This document shows, one piece after another, positions 1-8,050 of a stretch of 64,000 nt of DNA. The translations under genes and the position numbers were made by a program. The first letter of the stretch is position 1. Each line of letters begins with the position of its first letter. This stretch comes from Pseudobacter ginsenosidimutans (lineage in GTDB: Bacteria; Bacteroidota; Bacteroidia; Chitinophagales; Chitinophagaceae). Location: NCBI RefSeq assembly GCF_007970185.1, contig NZ_CP042431.1, forward strand, positions 2,790,001-2,854,000. Direction: 5' to 3'. The notes beneath the pieces were generated by a model. The model did no database searches, had not been told where the DNA came from, and saw only the letters and a program-made list of their open reading frames with translations.

Positions 1-606
1 GAGCCTGATGCCGCACAATATTTTGATAAGTTCCTGAAAAATTTCAAAGGCAAGTTTTACGTTAAGGATGCATTGCAGAAGCTGAGCTGGCATTATTACC
101 TGGCGGGAGATCAGAACAAGGCCAGCTGGTACCGGGCTGAAGTACTCAAACGTGGCAACACAGATACGGAAGCAGACAAGCAGGCGCAGAAAGAAGCCAG
201 GACCGGCAGGTGGCCCAACAAAACTTTATTGCAGGCAAGGTTGTTGAACGATGGAGGCTATTATAAAGAAGCGCTCCGCCTCCTGCACGGGAAATCTGTT
301 TCCGATTATCATGCAGTGGAAGATCAGTTGGAGCTGTCGTACCGCGTTGGAAGGTTGTATGATGATATGGGAGCAGACACGGCAGCTATTCCATTTTATA
401 AGGAAGCCATCAAACTGGGCGAATTCCGTAAAGAATATTTTGCCGCCCGTGCGGCATTGCAACTGGGCATGCTCTATGAAGGGAAAGGAGATAAGGCAAC
501 AGCCATTACCTGGTATGAGCGCTGTATGAAGATGCCCGACCATGATTATAAGAACTCATTGGACCAGCGCGCCAAGGCAGGAGTAGCCAGATGCAAGGGC
601 AATTGA
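1..606 (+). CDS. TPR-containing protein, C-terminal part (5' end outside window)
   Basis: The frame is open from base 1 with no stop and ends in TGA at 604-606, so the gene starts left of the window. The visible 200 or so residues are helical and show tetratricopeptide-like units: an 'EALRLLHGK' helix, 'AAIPFYKEAIKLGE' and 'ATAITWYERCMKMP', spaced about 35-40 residues apart. TPR arrays mediate protein-protein contacts. Full length, signal peptide and any other domain cannot be seen. recN follows 50 bp downstream on the same strand. The TPR call is fairly safe from the helix pattern; the cellular role is unknown. Confidence 0.75.
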   Translation, partial: EPDAAQYFDKFLKNFKGKFYVKDALQKLSWHYYLAGDQNKASWYRAEVLKRGNTDTEADKQAQKEARTGRWPNKTLLQARLLNDGGYYKEALRLLHGKSVSDYHAVEDQLELSYRVGRLYDDMGADTAAIPFYKEAIKLGEFRKEYFAARAALQLGMLYEGKGDKATAITWYERCMKMPDHDYKNSLDQRAKAGVARCKGN

Positions 607-655
607 TATTGAATTTTTCCGATTCTCAGTTTTTCAAATTAATTTGCCTCCACCT

Positions 656-2314
656 ATGCTTAAACGTCTTCACATCCAGAATTACGCTATCATCGATGAG
701 CTGGAGATCGCATTCTCTGCAAAGCTGAACATCATCACCGGTGAAACAGGCGCTGGTAAATCAATACTCATGGGTGCTTTGTCGCTGATACTCGGCGATC
801 GTGCAGATCCATCTGTTCTGCTGAATAAGGATAAGAAATGTGTGGTGGAAGGGACCTTTGCTACCGAAGGCAGGAAGGTGATCAAACAATTCCTGCGCGA
901 GCATGATCTAGATGCCGAAGAGGAACTGGTGATCCGGCGCGAGATCGCAGCCAATGGCAAGAGCCGCGCATTTGTAAATGATACGCCAGTTAACCTGGAG
1001 CAACTGCGTCAACTCAGCAATGTGCTGGTTGACCTGCATCGTCAGTTCGATACACTGGAACTGGGCGAAAGTCTTTTCCAGCGCGAAGTGATCGATGCCA
1101 TGGCCGGCAATGCCGATCAACTGCAGCAATACAAAACTGTATTCCAGCACTGGCATCATACCAAACAGGAGCTGGAAGAATTACTGCAACAGAAAAATCA
1201 ATTCACCAAAGAATTCGATTATAACAAGTTCCTCTTCGATGAACTGCAGGAAGCAGGCCTTCGTGAAAATGAGCTGGAGGAAGCGGAAGCCAATCTAAGA
1301 TTGCTCAGCAATGCGGAAGGCATCAAGAACACACTCAATAAGGTTTCTTTTGAATTGAGTGAGGGCGAGCAGCCGATGGTACAGCAACTCAAGGCGCTCT
1401 GTCATCAATTGCAGTCGTTCTCCGAATTTCACACAGCCATACCCGTTATCCTTCAAAGATTGCAATCTGCGCAGATAGAGATCCAGGATATTGCCGATGA
1501 GATCGAAGGACTGAATGATAAAGTGAATTTCGATCCGCAACAACTGGAACAACTCAATGAAAGGATCTCCACTGGTTACAAACTCCTGAAGAAACATGGG
1601 GTTAAAACCACCAATGAATTATTGGAGATCCGTGATCAGCTCGATAATAAATTACAGGCTGTACTGAATATAGATGAAGCGATCCTGAGCAAGGAAAAAG
1701 CCGCTGCTCAATTGCAGGGCGAAGCTGTTGCGCTTGCATCTAAGCTTACTGCCCAGCGTCAGAAACAAGTGAAGCCCTTGCAGGACACTGTGAACAAACT
1801 GCTGTCGCAGGTGGGTATGCCCAATGCAAGATTGCAGGTGGACATTCAGCCTTATGCCAACCTGCAGGACCACGGAGCAGATAATATTGAATTCCTCTTT
1901 GATGCCAATAAGAGCAATCGATTTGAGCCCATCCGCAAAGTGGCGAGCGGTGGTGAATTGAGCAGGCTGATGCTTTGCATCAAGTCGCTGGTAGCTCAAT
2001 CACTTGATCTTGCCACCTTGATCTTCGATGAGATCGATACCGGTATCTCCGGTGAGGCGGCCAAGCAGGTGGGCATCATCATGAAGGATCTGGCAAAGAA
2101 GCGCCAGGTGATCAGTATCACACACCAGCCGCAGATCGCCGGAAAGGCTGATGCACACTACTTCGTATACAAAGAGATCCGCGGTGAGCAGATCAAAACG
2201 AATATCAGGGAGCTGAGCAGGGAAGAACGTATCACTGCCATTGCGCAGATGCTGAGTGGAGAGAAACCTACCGCTGCTGCGTTGGAGAATGCCCGTGAAA
2301 TGGTGATGAACTAA
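656..2314 (+). CDS. recN: DNA repair protein RecN
   Basis: SMC-like ATPase used in recombinational repair of double-strand breaks, acting on the nucleoid. The N-terminus carries the 'LHIQNYAII' start typical of RecN and a Walker A motif GETGAGKS at residues 29-36. A long central coiled-coil region follows. The C-terminus holds the ABC signature 'ASGGELSRLMLCIKSL' and Walker B 'LIFDEIDTGISG'. Length (552 aa) matches the family. I chose the ATG at 656; an in-frame TTG at 644 would add only four residues (MPPP). Nothing looks broken. Confidence 0.96.
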   Translation: MLKRLHIQNYAIIDELEIAFSAKLNIITGETGAGKSILMGALSLILGDRADPSVLLNKDKKCVVEGTFATEGRKVIKQFLREHDLDAEEELVIRREIAANGKSRAFVNDTPVNLEQLRQLSNVLVDLHRQFDTLELGESLFQREVIDAMAGNADQLQQYKTVFQHWHHTKQELEELLQQKNQFTKEFDYNKFLFDELQEAGLRENELEEAEANLRLLSNAEGIKNTLNKVSFELSEGEQPMVQQLKALCHQLQSFSEFHTAIPVILQRLQSAQIEIQDIADEIEGLNDKVNFDPQQLEQLNERISTGYKLLKKHGVKTTNELLEIRDQLDNKLQAVLNIDEAILSKEKAAAQLQGEAVALASKLTAQRQKQVKPLQDTVNKLLSQVGMPNARLQVDIQPYANLQDHGADNIEFLFDANKSNRFEPIRKVASGGELSRLMLCIKSLVAQSLDLATLIFDEIDTGISGEAAKQVGIIMKDLAKKRQVISITHQPQIAGKADAHYFVYKEIRGEQIKTNIRELSREERITAIAQMLSGEKPTAAALENAREMVMN

Positions 2315-2378
2315 AGTGTAAATGTTATACATTTACCCCCGCAAACGAAAAACCTATAATAAAGTACAAACAACCATT

Positions 2379-3191
2379 ATGTCGTACAACTTACTCAAAG
2401 GAAAGAAAGGGATCATCTTCGGTGCACTGGACGAAAAGTCTATTGCCTGGAGAACTGCACTGCGTTGTCATGAAGAAGGAGCCCAGCTCGTGTTGACCAA
2501 TGCTCCTGTAGCCATGCGTATGGGAGAGATCAACAAACTGGCCGAAGCAGTGAACGCCCCTGTAATTCCTGCTGATGTAACCAATATGGACGATCTGAAG
2601 AAACTGTTTGAAGGTGCGATGGCGCATTTCGGCGGTAAGATCGATTTTGTTCTGCACTCTGTTGCTATGGGCATGAACGTGCGTAAAGGAAAACATTACA
2701 CTGATCTCGATTATAATTTCAGTCAGAAAACACTCGATATTTCATCCCTCAGTCTTCACCGTGTGCTGAAAACCGCCTGGGACATGGATGCGCTGAATGA
2801 GTGGGGAAGCGTTGCTGCTTTGACCTATATCGCTGCACAGCGTGTATTCCCTGATTACAATGAAATGGCAGATGCCAAGGCATTGCTGGAAAGTGTGGCG
2901 CGCAGCTTCGGATATCATTATGGTGTTCGTAAGAAAGTACGCGTGAACACAGTGTCTCAGAGCCCTGTAAAAACAACTGCAGGTGGCGGTGTGAAAGGTT
3001 TCGATGGTTTCATGAGCTATGCTGAAAAGATGAGCCCGCTGGGTAATGCTTCAGCAGACAATTGTGCTGATTACCTGGTGACCCTCTTCAGTGATCTCAC
3101 CAAAATGGTGACCATGCAAAATCTCTTCCACGATGGTGGATTCTCTTTCACCGGCGTAACACAGGAAGTGATTGAACAAATGGAAAAATAA
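2379..3191 (+). CDS. fabI: Enoyl-[acyl-carrier-protein] reductase FabI
   Basis: Performs the NADH-dependent last reduction in each cycle of type II fatty acid synthesis, in the cytosol. It is a FabI-type member of the SDR superfamily: the N-terminus 'GKKGIIFGALDEKSIAW' is the divergent dinucleotide-binding loop of FabI, and the catalytic Tyr-x6-Lys pair is Y160/K167 in 'YNEMADAK'. The start is the ATG at 2379; the open frame extends to 2322, but the extra residues are low-complexity and not FabI-like. Length of 270 aa is normal. A strong terminator follows at 3227-3258. Confidence 0.96.
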   Translation: MSYNLLKGKKGIIFGALDEKSIAWRTALRCHEEGAQLVLTNAPVAMRMGEINKLAEAVNAPVIPADVTNMDDLKKLFEGAMAHFGGKIDFVLHSVAMGMNVRKGKHYTDLDYNFSQKTLDISSLSLHRVLKTAWDMDALNEWGSVAALTYIAAQRVFPDYNEMADAKALLESVARSFGYHYGVRKKVRVNTVSQSPVKTTAGGGVKGFDGFMSYAEKMSPLGNASADNCADYLVTLFSDLTKMVTMQNLFHDGGFSFTGVTQEVIEQMEK

Positions 3192-3226
3192 ACGCTGTTA
3201 TTGATAGTTGAAGGTTTTACAATAAG

Positions 3227-3258
3227 TCCCGGTTACCTCTGTAGCCGGGATTTTTTTT
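3227..3258 (+). terminator. Rho-independent terminator after fabI
   Basis: Inverted repeat TCCCGGTTAC / GTAGCCGGGA with a CTCT loop (one G-T pair), followed directly by eight T residues. Confidence 0.9.
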
Positions 3259-3277
3259 ATAGCTTTATTACGGGCAT

Positions 3278-3305
3278 AAAAAAGACTGTCTGTAATCAGA
3301 CAGCC
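3278..3305 (-). terminator. Rho-independent terminator of the DUF2795 gene
   Basis: On the minus strand GGCTGTCTG / CAGACAGTC with an ATTA loop, followed by six T residues; it lies about 40 bp past the stop of the small minus-strand gene. Confidence 0.8.
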
Positions 3306-3342
3306 TTCATTCAATCAATAATTTTAGGATCCGCTCCTGGGA

Positions 3343-3564
3343 TCAATACTCGTCTTCGTTGAAGAAAAAGTCATCCTGGCTGGGATAATCGGGCCAAATG
3401 TCCTCAATACCCTCATAGATCTCTCCCTCGTCTTCCAACTCCTGAAGGTTCTCTACTACCTCAATGGGTGCGCCGCTGCGGATAGCATAGTCAATCAGCT
3501 CGTCTTTGGTTGCAGGCCAGGGAGCATCTTCCAGGTAGGAGGCTAATTCAAGTGTCCAAAACAT
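3343..3564 (-). CDS. DUF2795-like small acidic protein
   Basis: A 73-residue protein. The first 50 residues ('LASYLEDAPWPATKDELIDYA' region) resemble the DUF2795 fold, a small helical domain with a Trp-Pro turn that is common in Bacteroidota. The C-terminal third is very acidic and aromatic ('PSQDDFFFNEDEY'). No catalytic residues are known for the family and its function is unassigned. It is monocistronic, with its own near-consensus promoter at 3646-3676, a hairpin in the leader, and its own terminator at 3278-3305. Start at the ATG at 3564. Confidence 0.8.
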   Translation of the reverse strand: MFWTLELASYLEDAPWPATKDELIDYAIRSGAPIEVVENLQELEDEGEIYEGIEDIWPDYPSQDDFFFNEDEY

Positions 3565-3608
3565 GTCTGCCTGTTTTAATTGTTTATCTGGAAATTAGAG
3601 AAATTATT

Positions 3609-3635
3609 AAAAAAGATACGATACCTCAGGGTATC
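3609..3635 (-). promoter_or_regulatory. Leader hairpin with T-run upstream of the DUF2795 gene (possible attenuator)
   Basis: Minus strand: GATACC / GGTATC with loop CTGA, then GTATC and six T. It lies between the promoter and the start codon, so a transcript would form it at once. The five-base gap before the T-run makes it a weak terminator. Confidence 0.4.
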
Positions 3636-3645
3636 AATTTTTTCG

Positions 3646-3676
3646 CAAAAGTAACCCTCTAATTGAAAAAACCAAA
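3646..3676 (-). promoter_or_regulatory. Bacteroidota-type promoter of the DUF2795 gene
   Basis: Minus strand: TTTG, exactly 19 nt, then TACTTTTG, matching the phylum consensus TTTG-N19-TAnnTTTG. The start codon is about 80 nt downstream. Confidence 0.75.
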
Positions 3677-3792
3677 TCAATCTTTGAGAACTGGGCGGAA
3701 CATTTTCTTAAATTTTCCCGCTCCCCATTTCAACTGGCTTCCGGGCCGATGGATTGTAGTATCTTGACGCCTTATTCGTTAATCCTCAACGT

Positions 3793-4443
3793 ATGTTATC
3801 TGCCACAGGCATTCAGAAGAATTACGGTCAGTTATGGGTGTTGAAAGGAGTGGACATCAATATCGCCCAGGGCGAAATTGCCAGCATTGTAGGCCCTTCC
3901 GGATCCGGGAAAAGTACACTCCTGCATATCCTGGGCACCCTGGATAAGCCAGACAAAGGCCAGGTGTCCATCAACGGGCAGGCCATCAATTTCCTGAACG
4001 ACCGGCAGGTTGCGGCCTTCCGCAACAAACATATCGGGTTCGTTTTCCAGTTCCACCACCTTCTTCCGGAATTCTCGGCTTTGGAAAATGTGTGTATTCC
4101 CGGCTGGATCGCCGGCAGAAAAAAGAAGGAAGTGGCAGACCGGGCCATACATCTCCTGCAAACCCTGGGCCTTGGAGACCGCACCAATAACAAGCCTAAT
4201 GAGCTCTCCGGCGGCGAACAGCAACGTGTAGCCGTAGCCCGCGCCCTGATCAACAGTCCAAAGATCGTATTTGCGGATGAGCCTACCGGTAACCTGGACT
4301 CTGCCAATGCAAGGGAGCTTCACCAGCTTTTCTTCGATCTGCGCAAACAATTCAACCAAACCTTCCTGATCGTTACGCATAACGAAGAACTGGCGCAGAT
4401 GAGCGACAGGATCCTTCACATGAAAGATGGGAATATCATCTAA
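3793..4443 (+). CDS. lolD: LolD-like ABC transporter ATP-binding protein
   Basis: ATPase subunit of an ABC exporter of the LolCDE/MacB type, which releases lipoproteins from the inner membrane. Walker [10 protein letters not shown] (residues 34-42), signature LSGGE (138-142) followed by [10 protein letters not shown], and Walker B 'IVFADEP' before the D-loop 'GNLDS' are all present. Length of 216 aa suits LolD. No permease gene lies next to it, so LolD rather than another MacB-family ATPase is an inference from size and sequence style. Its stop overlaps the stop of the convergent adenosyltransferase gene by 4 bp. Confidence 0.85.
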   Translation: MLSATGIQKNYGQLWVLKGVDINIAQGEIASIVGPSGSGKSTLLHILGTLDKPDKGQVSINGQAINFLNDRQVAAFRNKHIGFVFQFHHLLPEFSALENVCIPGWIAGRKKKEVADRAIHLLQTLGLGDRTNNKPNELSGGEQQRVAVARALINSPKIVFADEPTGNLDSANARELHQLFFDLRKQFNQTFLIVTHNEELAQMSDRILHMKDGNII

Positions 4444-5000
4444 CCCCGGGGCTTCCACGCAATCTCGGCAATACCCATGGTATGTCCAACATAGCGGGAT
4501 AATACGAAGAGGTAATCGCTCAGGCGGTTGAGGTATTGTAAAATGATGGGTTCTACTTCATGACTTTCCAGTTCCAGTCTCACGCAGCAGCGCTCGGCCC
4601 TGCGGCAGACGCAGCGTGCAATGTGTAATTGCGATACAGCAGGAGCACCGCCCGGCAGGATGAAGAATTTCATCACAGGCAGGGTCTCATTCATTGTATC
4701 GATAGCTTTCTCCAATGCGGTAACATCGTCCGGCTGTAAATCCGGGATCTTCATTTTCGGTTCCTTTTCAGGATCGCAGGCAAGGGCCGCGCCTACAACA
4801 AAGAGCCTGTCCTGCACGGATTGCAGCAGCTCACGTGCTGGCTCATCCGTAATGAGGTCGCGGCAGAGGCCGATGAATGAATTGAGCTCATCCACTGTTC
4901 CGTAAGCTTCTATGCGGAGATCTGATTTGGGAACTTTGGTGCCGCCGATGAGGGAAGTATTACCCTTGTCGCCGGTTTTTGTATAAATCTTGAGTGACAT
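4440..5000 (-). CDS. PduO-type ATP:cob(I)alamin adenosyltransferase
   Basis: Transfers adenosyl from ATP to cob(I)alamin, making coenzyme B12 in the cytosol. The N-terminal nucleotide-binding stretch '[17 protein letters not shown]' and the later 'RRAER..RLE' helix are the family signatures. Length of 186 aa is typical. It is the last gene of a minus-strand run gatC, ABC ATPase, adenosyltransferase with small gaps (10 and 26 bp). Its stop overlaps the lolD stop head-on, so neither gene has room for its own terminator. Confidence 0.93.
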   Translation of the reverse strand: MSLKIYTKTGDKGNTSLIGGTKVPKSDLRIEAYGTVDELNSFIGLCRDLITDEPARELLQSVQDRLFVVGAALACDPEKEPKMKIPDLQPDDVTALEKAIDTMNETLPVMKFFILPGGAPAVSQLHIARCVCRRAERCCVRLELESHEVEPIILQYLNRLSDYLFVLSRYVGHTMGIAEIAWKPRG

Positions 5001-5026
5001 GATATTGGCGTTGAAAAGTGCTGCGC

Positions 5027-5731
5027 TTACGCATGCTGGAGAGTGCCTGCCTGCGTCTTGTCGCTTTCAATGAGGCCATCACGCAGCCGCACGATGCGTT
5101 TTGCGTGGTTGGCTATATCTTCTTCGTGGGTTACCAGTACAACAGTGTTACCGCCGGCCTGGATCTTCCCGAATATATCCATGATCTCGATGGAAGTTTT
5201 CGTATCCAGGTTACCGGTAGGTTCATCCGCAAGGATCAGCGAAGGATTGTTCACCAATGCGCGGGCAATGGCAACGCGCTGACACTGACCACCGGACAAT
5301 TCATTCGGCTTGTGATGGCTTCTGTCCTGCAGACCTACTTTCCCGATCACATCCATGGCCATTTCCGTTCTCTGCTTGCGGCCGATACCGGCATATACCA
5401 GTGGCAGGGCTACATTTTCGAGCGCGGTGAGACGGGGAAGGAGATTGAATTGCTGGAAAACGAAACCGATCTCTTTGTTACGGATATCGGCCAGGTTATC
5501 GTCAGCCATCTTGCTCACATCATGGCCATTCAATACATATTTTCCACCTGTGGGGGAGTCCAGGCAACCGAGGATATTCATCAGGGTACTTTTGCCGGAG
5601 CCGGAAGGCCCCATCAGCGCTACGTACTCGTTTTTCAAAATATCCAGGTCGATACCTTTCAGTACCTGTAATTCCTGTTTGCCCATGTAATAGCTCTTGC
5701 GGATACCTTCGAGGTGGATGATTGATTGCAT
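5027..5731 (-). CDS. ABC transporter ATP-binding protein (MacB/LolD type)
   Basis: ATPase of a MacB/FtsE-like exporter. Walker A '[10 protein letters not shown]' is near residue 40, the Q-loop '[18 protein letters not shown]' is complete, Walker B is '[12 protein letters not shown]' and the switch His is in 'VTHEEDIA'. The signature reads [15 protein letters not shown], with Cys where most homologues have Gln after LSGGQ; this position is outside the nucleotide contacts and should be tolerated. No permease is adjacent. It lies 10 bp after gatC and is probably co-transcribed with it. The substrate is unknown. Confidence 0.88.
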   Translation of the reverse strand: MQSIIHLEGIRKSYYMGKQELQVLKGIDLDILKNEYVALMGPSGSGKSTLMNILGCLDSPTGGKYVLNGHDVSKMADDNLADIRNKEIGFVFQQFNLLPRLTALENVALPLVYAGIGRKQRTEMAMDVIGKVGLQDRSHHKPNELSGGQCQRVAIARALVNNPSLILADEPTGNLDTKTSIEIMDIFGKIQAGGNTVVLVTHEEDIANHAKRIVRLRDGLIESDKTQAGTLQHA

Positions 5732-5741
5732 ACGGATCGGT

Positions 5742-6038
5742 TTAGCCTTCTTTTCTGATTACTTTAGGCACTTTGAAGAAAACACCATCGGTGCCGGGGG
5801 CATTCTTCAGGCCTTCTGCTCTTGAGATGGAACCTTTGACCTCATCTTCTCTCAATACATTGAAATTGTCTGTCATGTGTAAAAGGGGAGGCACACCCGT
5901 GGTGTCCAGCTCATTCAGTTTGTCGACGAAAGCGATCATTCGTTGCAGATCATTCGAAATAATTTCTTTTTCTGCATCGCTGAACTGGAGCCGCGCCAGG
6001 TTGGCCAGGTTCTCTACCATTGCGTCATTTACTTCCAT
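5742..6038 (-). CDS. gatC: Asp-tRNA(Asn)/Glu-tRNA(Gln) amidotransferase subunit C
   Basis: Small scaffold subunit of GatCAB, which amidates mischarged Glu-tRNA(Gln) and Asp-tRNA(Asn). The N-terminal helix '[18 protein letters not shown]' and the later 'TGVPPLLH' followed by 'LREDEV' are the family's conserved points. About 98 aa, normal size. I use the ATG at 6038; a TTG at 6047 would add three residues. gatA and gatB are not in the window. First gene of the run with the ABC ATPase and the adenosyltransferase. Confidence 0.93.
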   Translation of the reverse strand: MEVNDAMVENLANLARLQFSDAEKEIISNDLQRMIAFVDKLNELDTTGVPPLLHMTDNFNVLREDEVKGSISRAEGLKNAPGTDGVFFKVPKVIRKEG

Positions 6039-6114
6039 ACTTAACAAAAATAACTGGTTTTGCCAGACTTTTCGGGGGAATGGGATAAAAGGTTTGTTTA
6101 AAATACTCAGTGTT

Positions 6115-6474
6115 TTAATAAGGCTGTATCAGGATTTCTGCGGGAATGCGCAGAATGGAATGAATTTTCCTGATCATAGTGAGATTCAGTTTTCGCTTTC
6201 CTGAAAGGATCTCTGATTTTCTTGATCTGTAACCAAGAATAACGGAAAGTTCCGATTCGGACATATTCATTTGCTCCATCCGAAATCTGATTGCCTCTAA
6301 TGGATTGGGTTTTGGAATAGGGAATTGAACGTTTTCGTATTCTTTGATGAGAATGGAAAGCACTTCAACTTCGTCCGATTCCTTTGAATCTGGCTTAAGA
6401 TCCTTCTGCATCAAAGCGTATACACGCGCCAGTGCTGCTTCGTATTGTTTGTTATTTTTTATTGGCTTGAGCAT
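6115..6474 (-). CDS. higA: HigA-type antitoxin with HTH domain
   Basis: 119 aa. The C-terminal half is an XRE/HigA helix-turn-helix: 'MNMSESELSVILGYRSRKSEIL' region followed by 'LNLTMIRKIHSIL'. The N-terminal half is the acidic helical part seen in Bacteroidota HigA partners of HigB mRNA interferases. The start overlaps the 3' end of higB by 23 bp, which fits a toxin-first operon. HigA proteins bind toxin and repress their own promoter; the perfect palindrome at 6787-6823 is a candidate operator. The toxin gene is damaged, so this antitoxin may be an orphan. Confidence 0.85.
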   Translation of the reverse strand: MLKPIKNNKQYEAALARVYALMQKDLKPDSKESDEVEVLSILIKEYENVQFPIPKPNPLEAIRFRMEQMNMSESELSVILGYRSRKSEILSGKRKLNLTMIRKIHSILRIPAEILIQPY

Positions 6475-6770
6475 AGCTGATTCTTATCGCGTCTGTTTTG
6501 TCGTATTGTTTGTGTGTGCCGAACCAGACAATGAAAACGATTTTTAACCGGCATTCAATGTCTACTATCAACCGGAATGAATTCCCATGAATATTAAATA
6601 CAACGCGCTTATTATTCAGAATAGAGGCGCTTCTGAATTGTATTTTCAATTCATTGGCACTATTCCACCAGGCTTCTTCTGCTTCTTCATACCGGAACAA
6701 TCCCTGTTGTCCCGGTATGAAGAAGCAGAAGAAGCCAGTCTTTTATTGTTTTCACAGCGATTATTCTCAT
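6452..6770 (-). pseudogene. higB: higB-like mRNA interferase toxin gene, disrupted near its 5' end
   Basis: The 3' frame (6452-6700) reads 'SASILNNKRVVFNIHGNSFR' and 'FVWFGTHKQYDKTDA'-like residues, typical of the HigB toxin. It has no ATG, only a TTG at 6700. The ATG at 6770 in another frame reads 'MRIIAVKTIKD', a normal HigB N-terminus, then runs into 'LLLLLHTGTTGIVPV' and a stop. The two parts are out of register by one base, and the join is exactly a 30 bp inverted copy (arms 6671-6700 and 6707-6736). The inference is that a local inverted duplication shifted the frame; a short protein starting at the TTG cannot be excluded. Confidence 0.75.
6671..6736. repeat. 30 bp near-perfect inverted repeat inside higB
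   Basis: Arms at 6671-6700 and 6707-6736 match at 29 of 30 bases around a 6 bp spacer TCCCTG. The left arm is native coding sequence (reads 'RYEEAEEA' on the minus strand); the right arm is its inverted copy and does not fit the toxin's reading frame. Confidence 0.9.
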
Positions 6771-6786
6771 AGGCAAGCACTTCAAA

Positions 6787-6823
6787 GATACAACATGTTA
6801 CCAATTTGGTAACATGTTGTATC
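6787..6823. promoter_or_regulatory. Perfect 37 bp palindrome between higB and trpS (candidate HigA operator)
   Basis: GATACAACATGTTACCAA, a central T, then the exact reverse complement. Its inner edge is 17 bp upstream of the higB ATG and about 93 bp upstream of trpS. Place and symmetry suit an autorepressor site. There is no T-run, so it is not a typical terminator. Confidence 0.6.
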
Positions 6824-6915
6824 AATTAAAAATCCAGGAATTTCATCCGCCTTTAACCCCGTTCGCCGTTCCTTTACTCTTTAAAAACCCCAACGTTTCT
6901 TATCTTCGCCCCCTT

Positions 6916-7926
6916 ATGGAAAAAGGAGCAGAACAACAGATAGTCATGAGTGGCATCAGGCCAACGGGTTTTCTTCACCTGGGGAATTATTTTGGCGCAC
7001 TGCGCAATTATGTTCGCATGCAGAACGAATTCACCTGTTATTTCATGGTTGCTGATCTGCACGCCCTTACCACTCTCACAGAAACAAAAGAACTGAAGTC
7101 GAATGTAGCCCGCGTTCTGGCGGAGAATATTGCCTGCGGTCTCGATCCTGATAAAGCTGCTTTGTATTGTCAGAGCCATGTATACGAAACCAATGAGCTT
7201 TACCTGCTCCTGAATATGCTTGCTTACAAGGGAGAGCTGGAAAAAACAGTAACGTTCAAAGAAAAAGCCAGGTTGCACCCAGATAACGTGAATGCAGGAT
7301 TGCTCACTTATCCGGTACTGCAGGCGGCAGATATACTCCTTCATCGCGCAACATTGGTGCCTGTGGGAAAAGACCAGGAGCAGCATTTGGAAATGAGCCG
7401 CAATTTCGGCAACCGTTTCAATCACCGCTTTGGTGATGTGTTCCCTGAACCACATGCTTTCAACTACGGTGATGAATTGGTGAAAGTACCCAGTCTTGAC
7501 GGCGCAGGAAAAATGAGCAAGAGCGAAAATCAGTTTGCAACCATCTATCTTTCCGATGATGATGAACTGATCCGCAAAAAAGTGATGAAAGCGAAAACAG
7601 ACAGCGGTACGCCCGAGCCTGGTACACCCATGGGTGAGAATATTTCAAACCTGTTCAGCCTGATGAAACTGGTTTGCGCGCCCGATGTGATTGAGCAATT
7701 CATGAACACTTATAATAACGGCACCATCCGTTATGGCGATCTTAAAAAACAACTGGCGGAAGACATGGTGAAGTTCATCAGTCCCATCCGCGAGAAAGCC
7801 GAAGCCATCCGCACAGACGAAAAATACCTCAAAGAGATCATGGAAAAAGGAGCCGCCAAAGCACGCAAAAGTGCACAGGCTACCATGCTGCTCGTGAGAG
7901 ATGCCATGGGCCTGAACTATTATTAA
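6916..7926 (+). CDS. trpS: Tryptophanyl-tRNA synthetase
   Basis: Class Ic synthetase that charges tRNA-Trp. The HIGH-like motif is in 'RPTGFLHLGNYFGAL' near residue 20 and the KMSKS loop is intact in 'GAGKMSKSENQF'. About 336 aa, the usual length. I chose the ATG at 6916; the frame is open to an ATG at 6814 inside the 37 bp palindrome, but the extra 34 residues do not resemble the family. A promoter-like TATCTTCG lies 8 bp before the chosen start, implying a very short leader. Confidence 0.95.
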   Translation: MEKGAEQQIVMSGIRPTGFLHLGNYFGALRNYVRMQNEFTCYFMVADLHALTTLTETKELKSNVARVLAENIACGLDPDKAALYCQSHVYETNELYLLLNMLAYKGELEKTVTFKEKARLHPDNVNAGLLTYPVLQAADILLHRATLVPVGKDQEQHLEMSRNFGNRFNHRFGDVFPEPHAFNYGDELVKVPSLDGAGKMSKSENQFATIYLSDDDELIRKKVMKAKTDSGTPEPGTPMGENISNLFSLMKLVCAPDVIEQFMNTYNNGTIRYGDLKKQLAEDMVKFISPIREKAEAIRTDEKYLKEIMEKGAAKARKSAQATMLLVRDAMGLNYY

Positions 7927-8050
7927 AAAAGCCCGGCACTAAAGTCCAAATTCCAAAAAGAATCGATACCTTAATTTCTCATTGCCAAGGCGGTTACATG
8001 CTGCTGCAAGGGATGAGGCATTTACCATATTCTTATCATTCAACACAAAA

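Noticed and set aside
5018-5671. 217 aa open frame on the plus strand
   Set aside because: Antisense shadow of the ABC ATPase gene, whose motifs are complete.
6814-6915. N-terminal extension of TrpS to the ATG at 6814
   Set aside because: The start lies inside the palindrome and the residues do not resemble any TrpS N-terminus.
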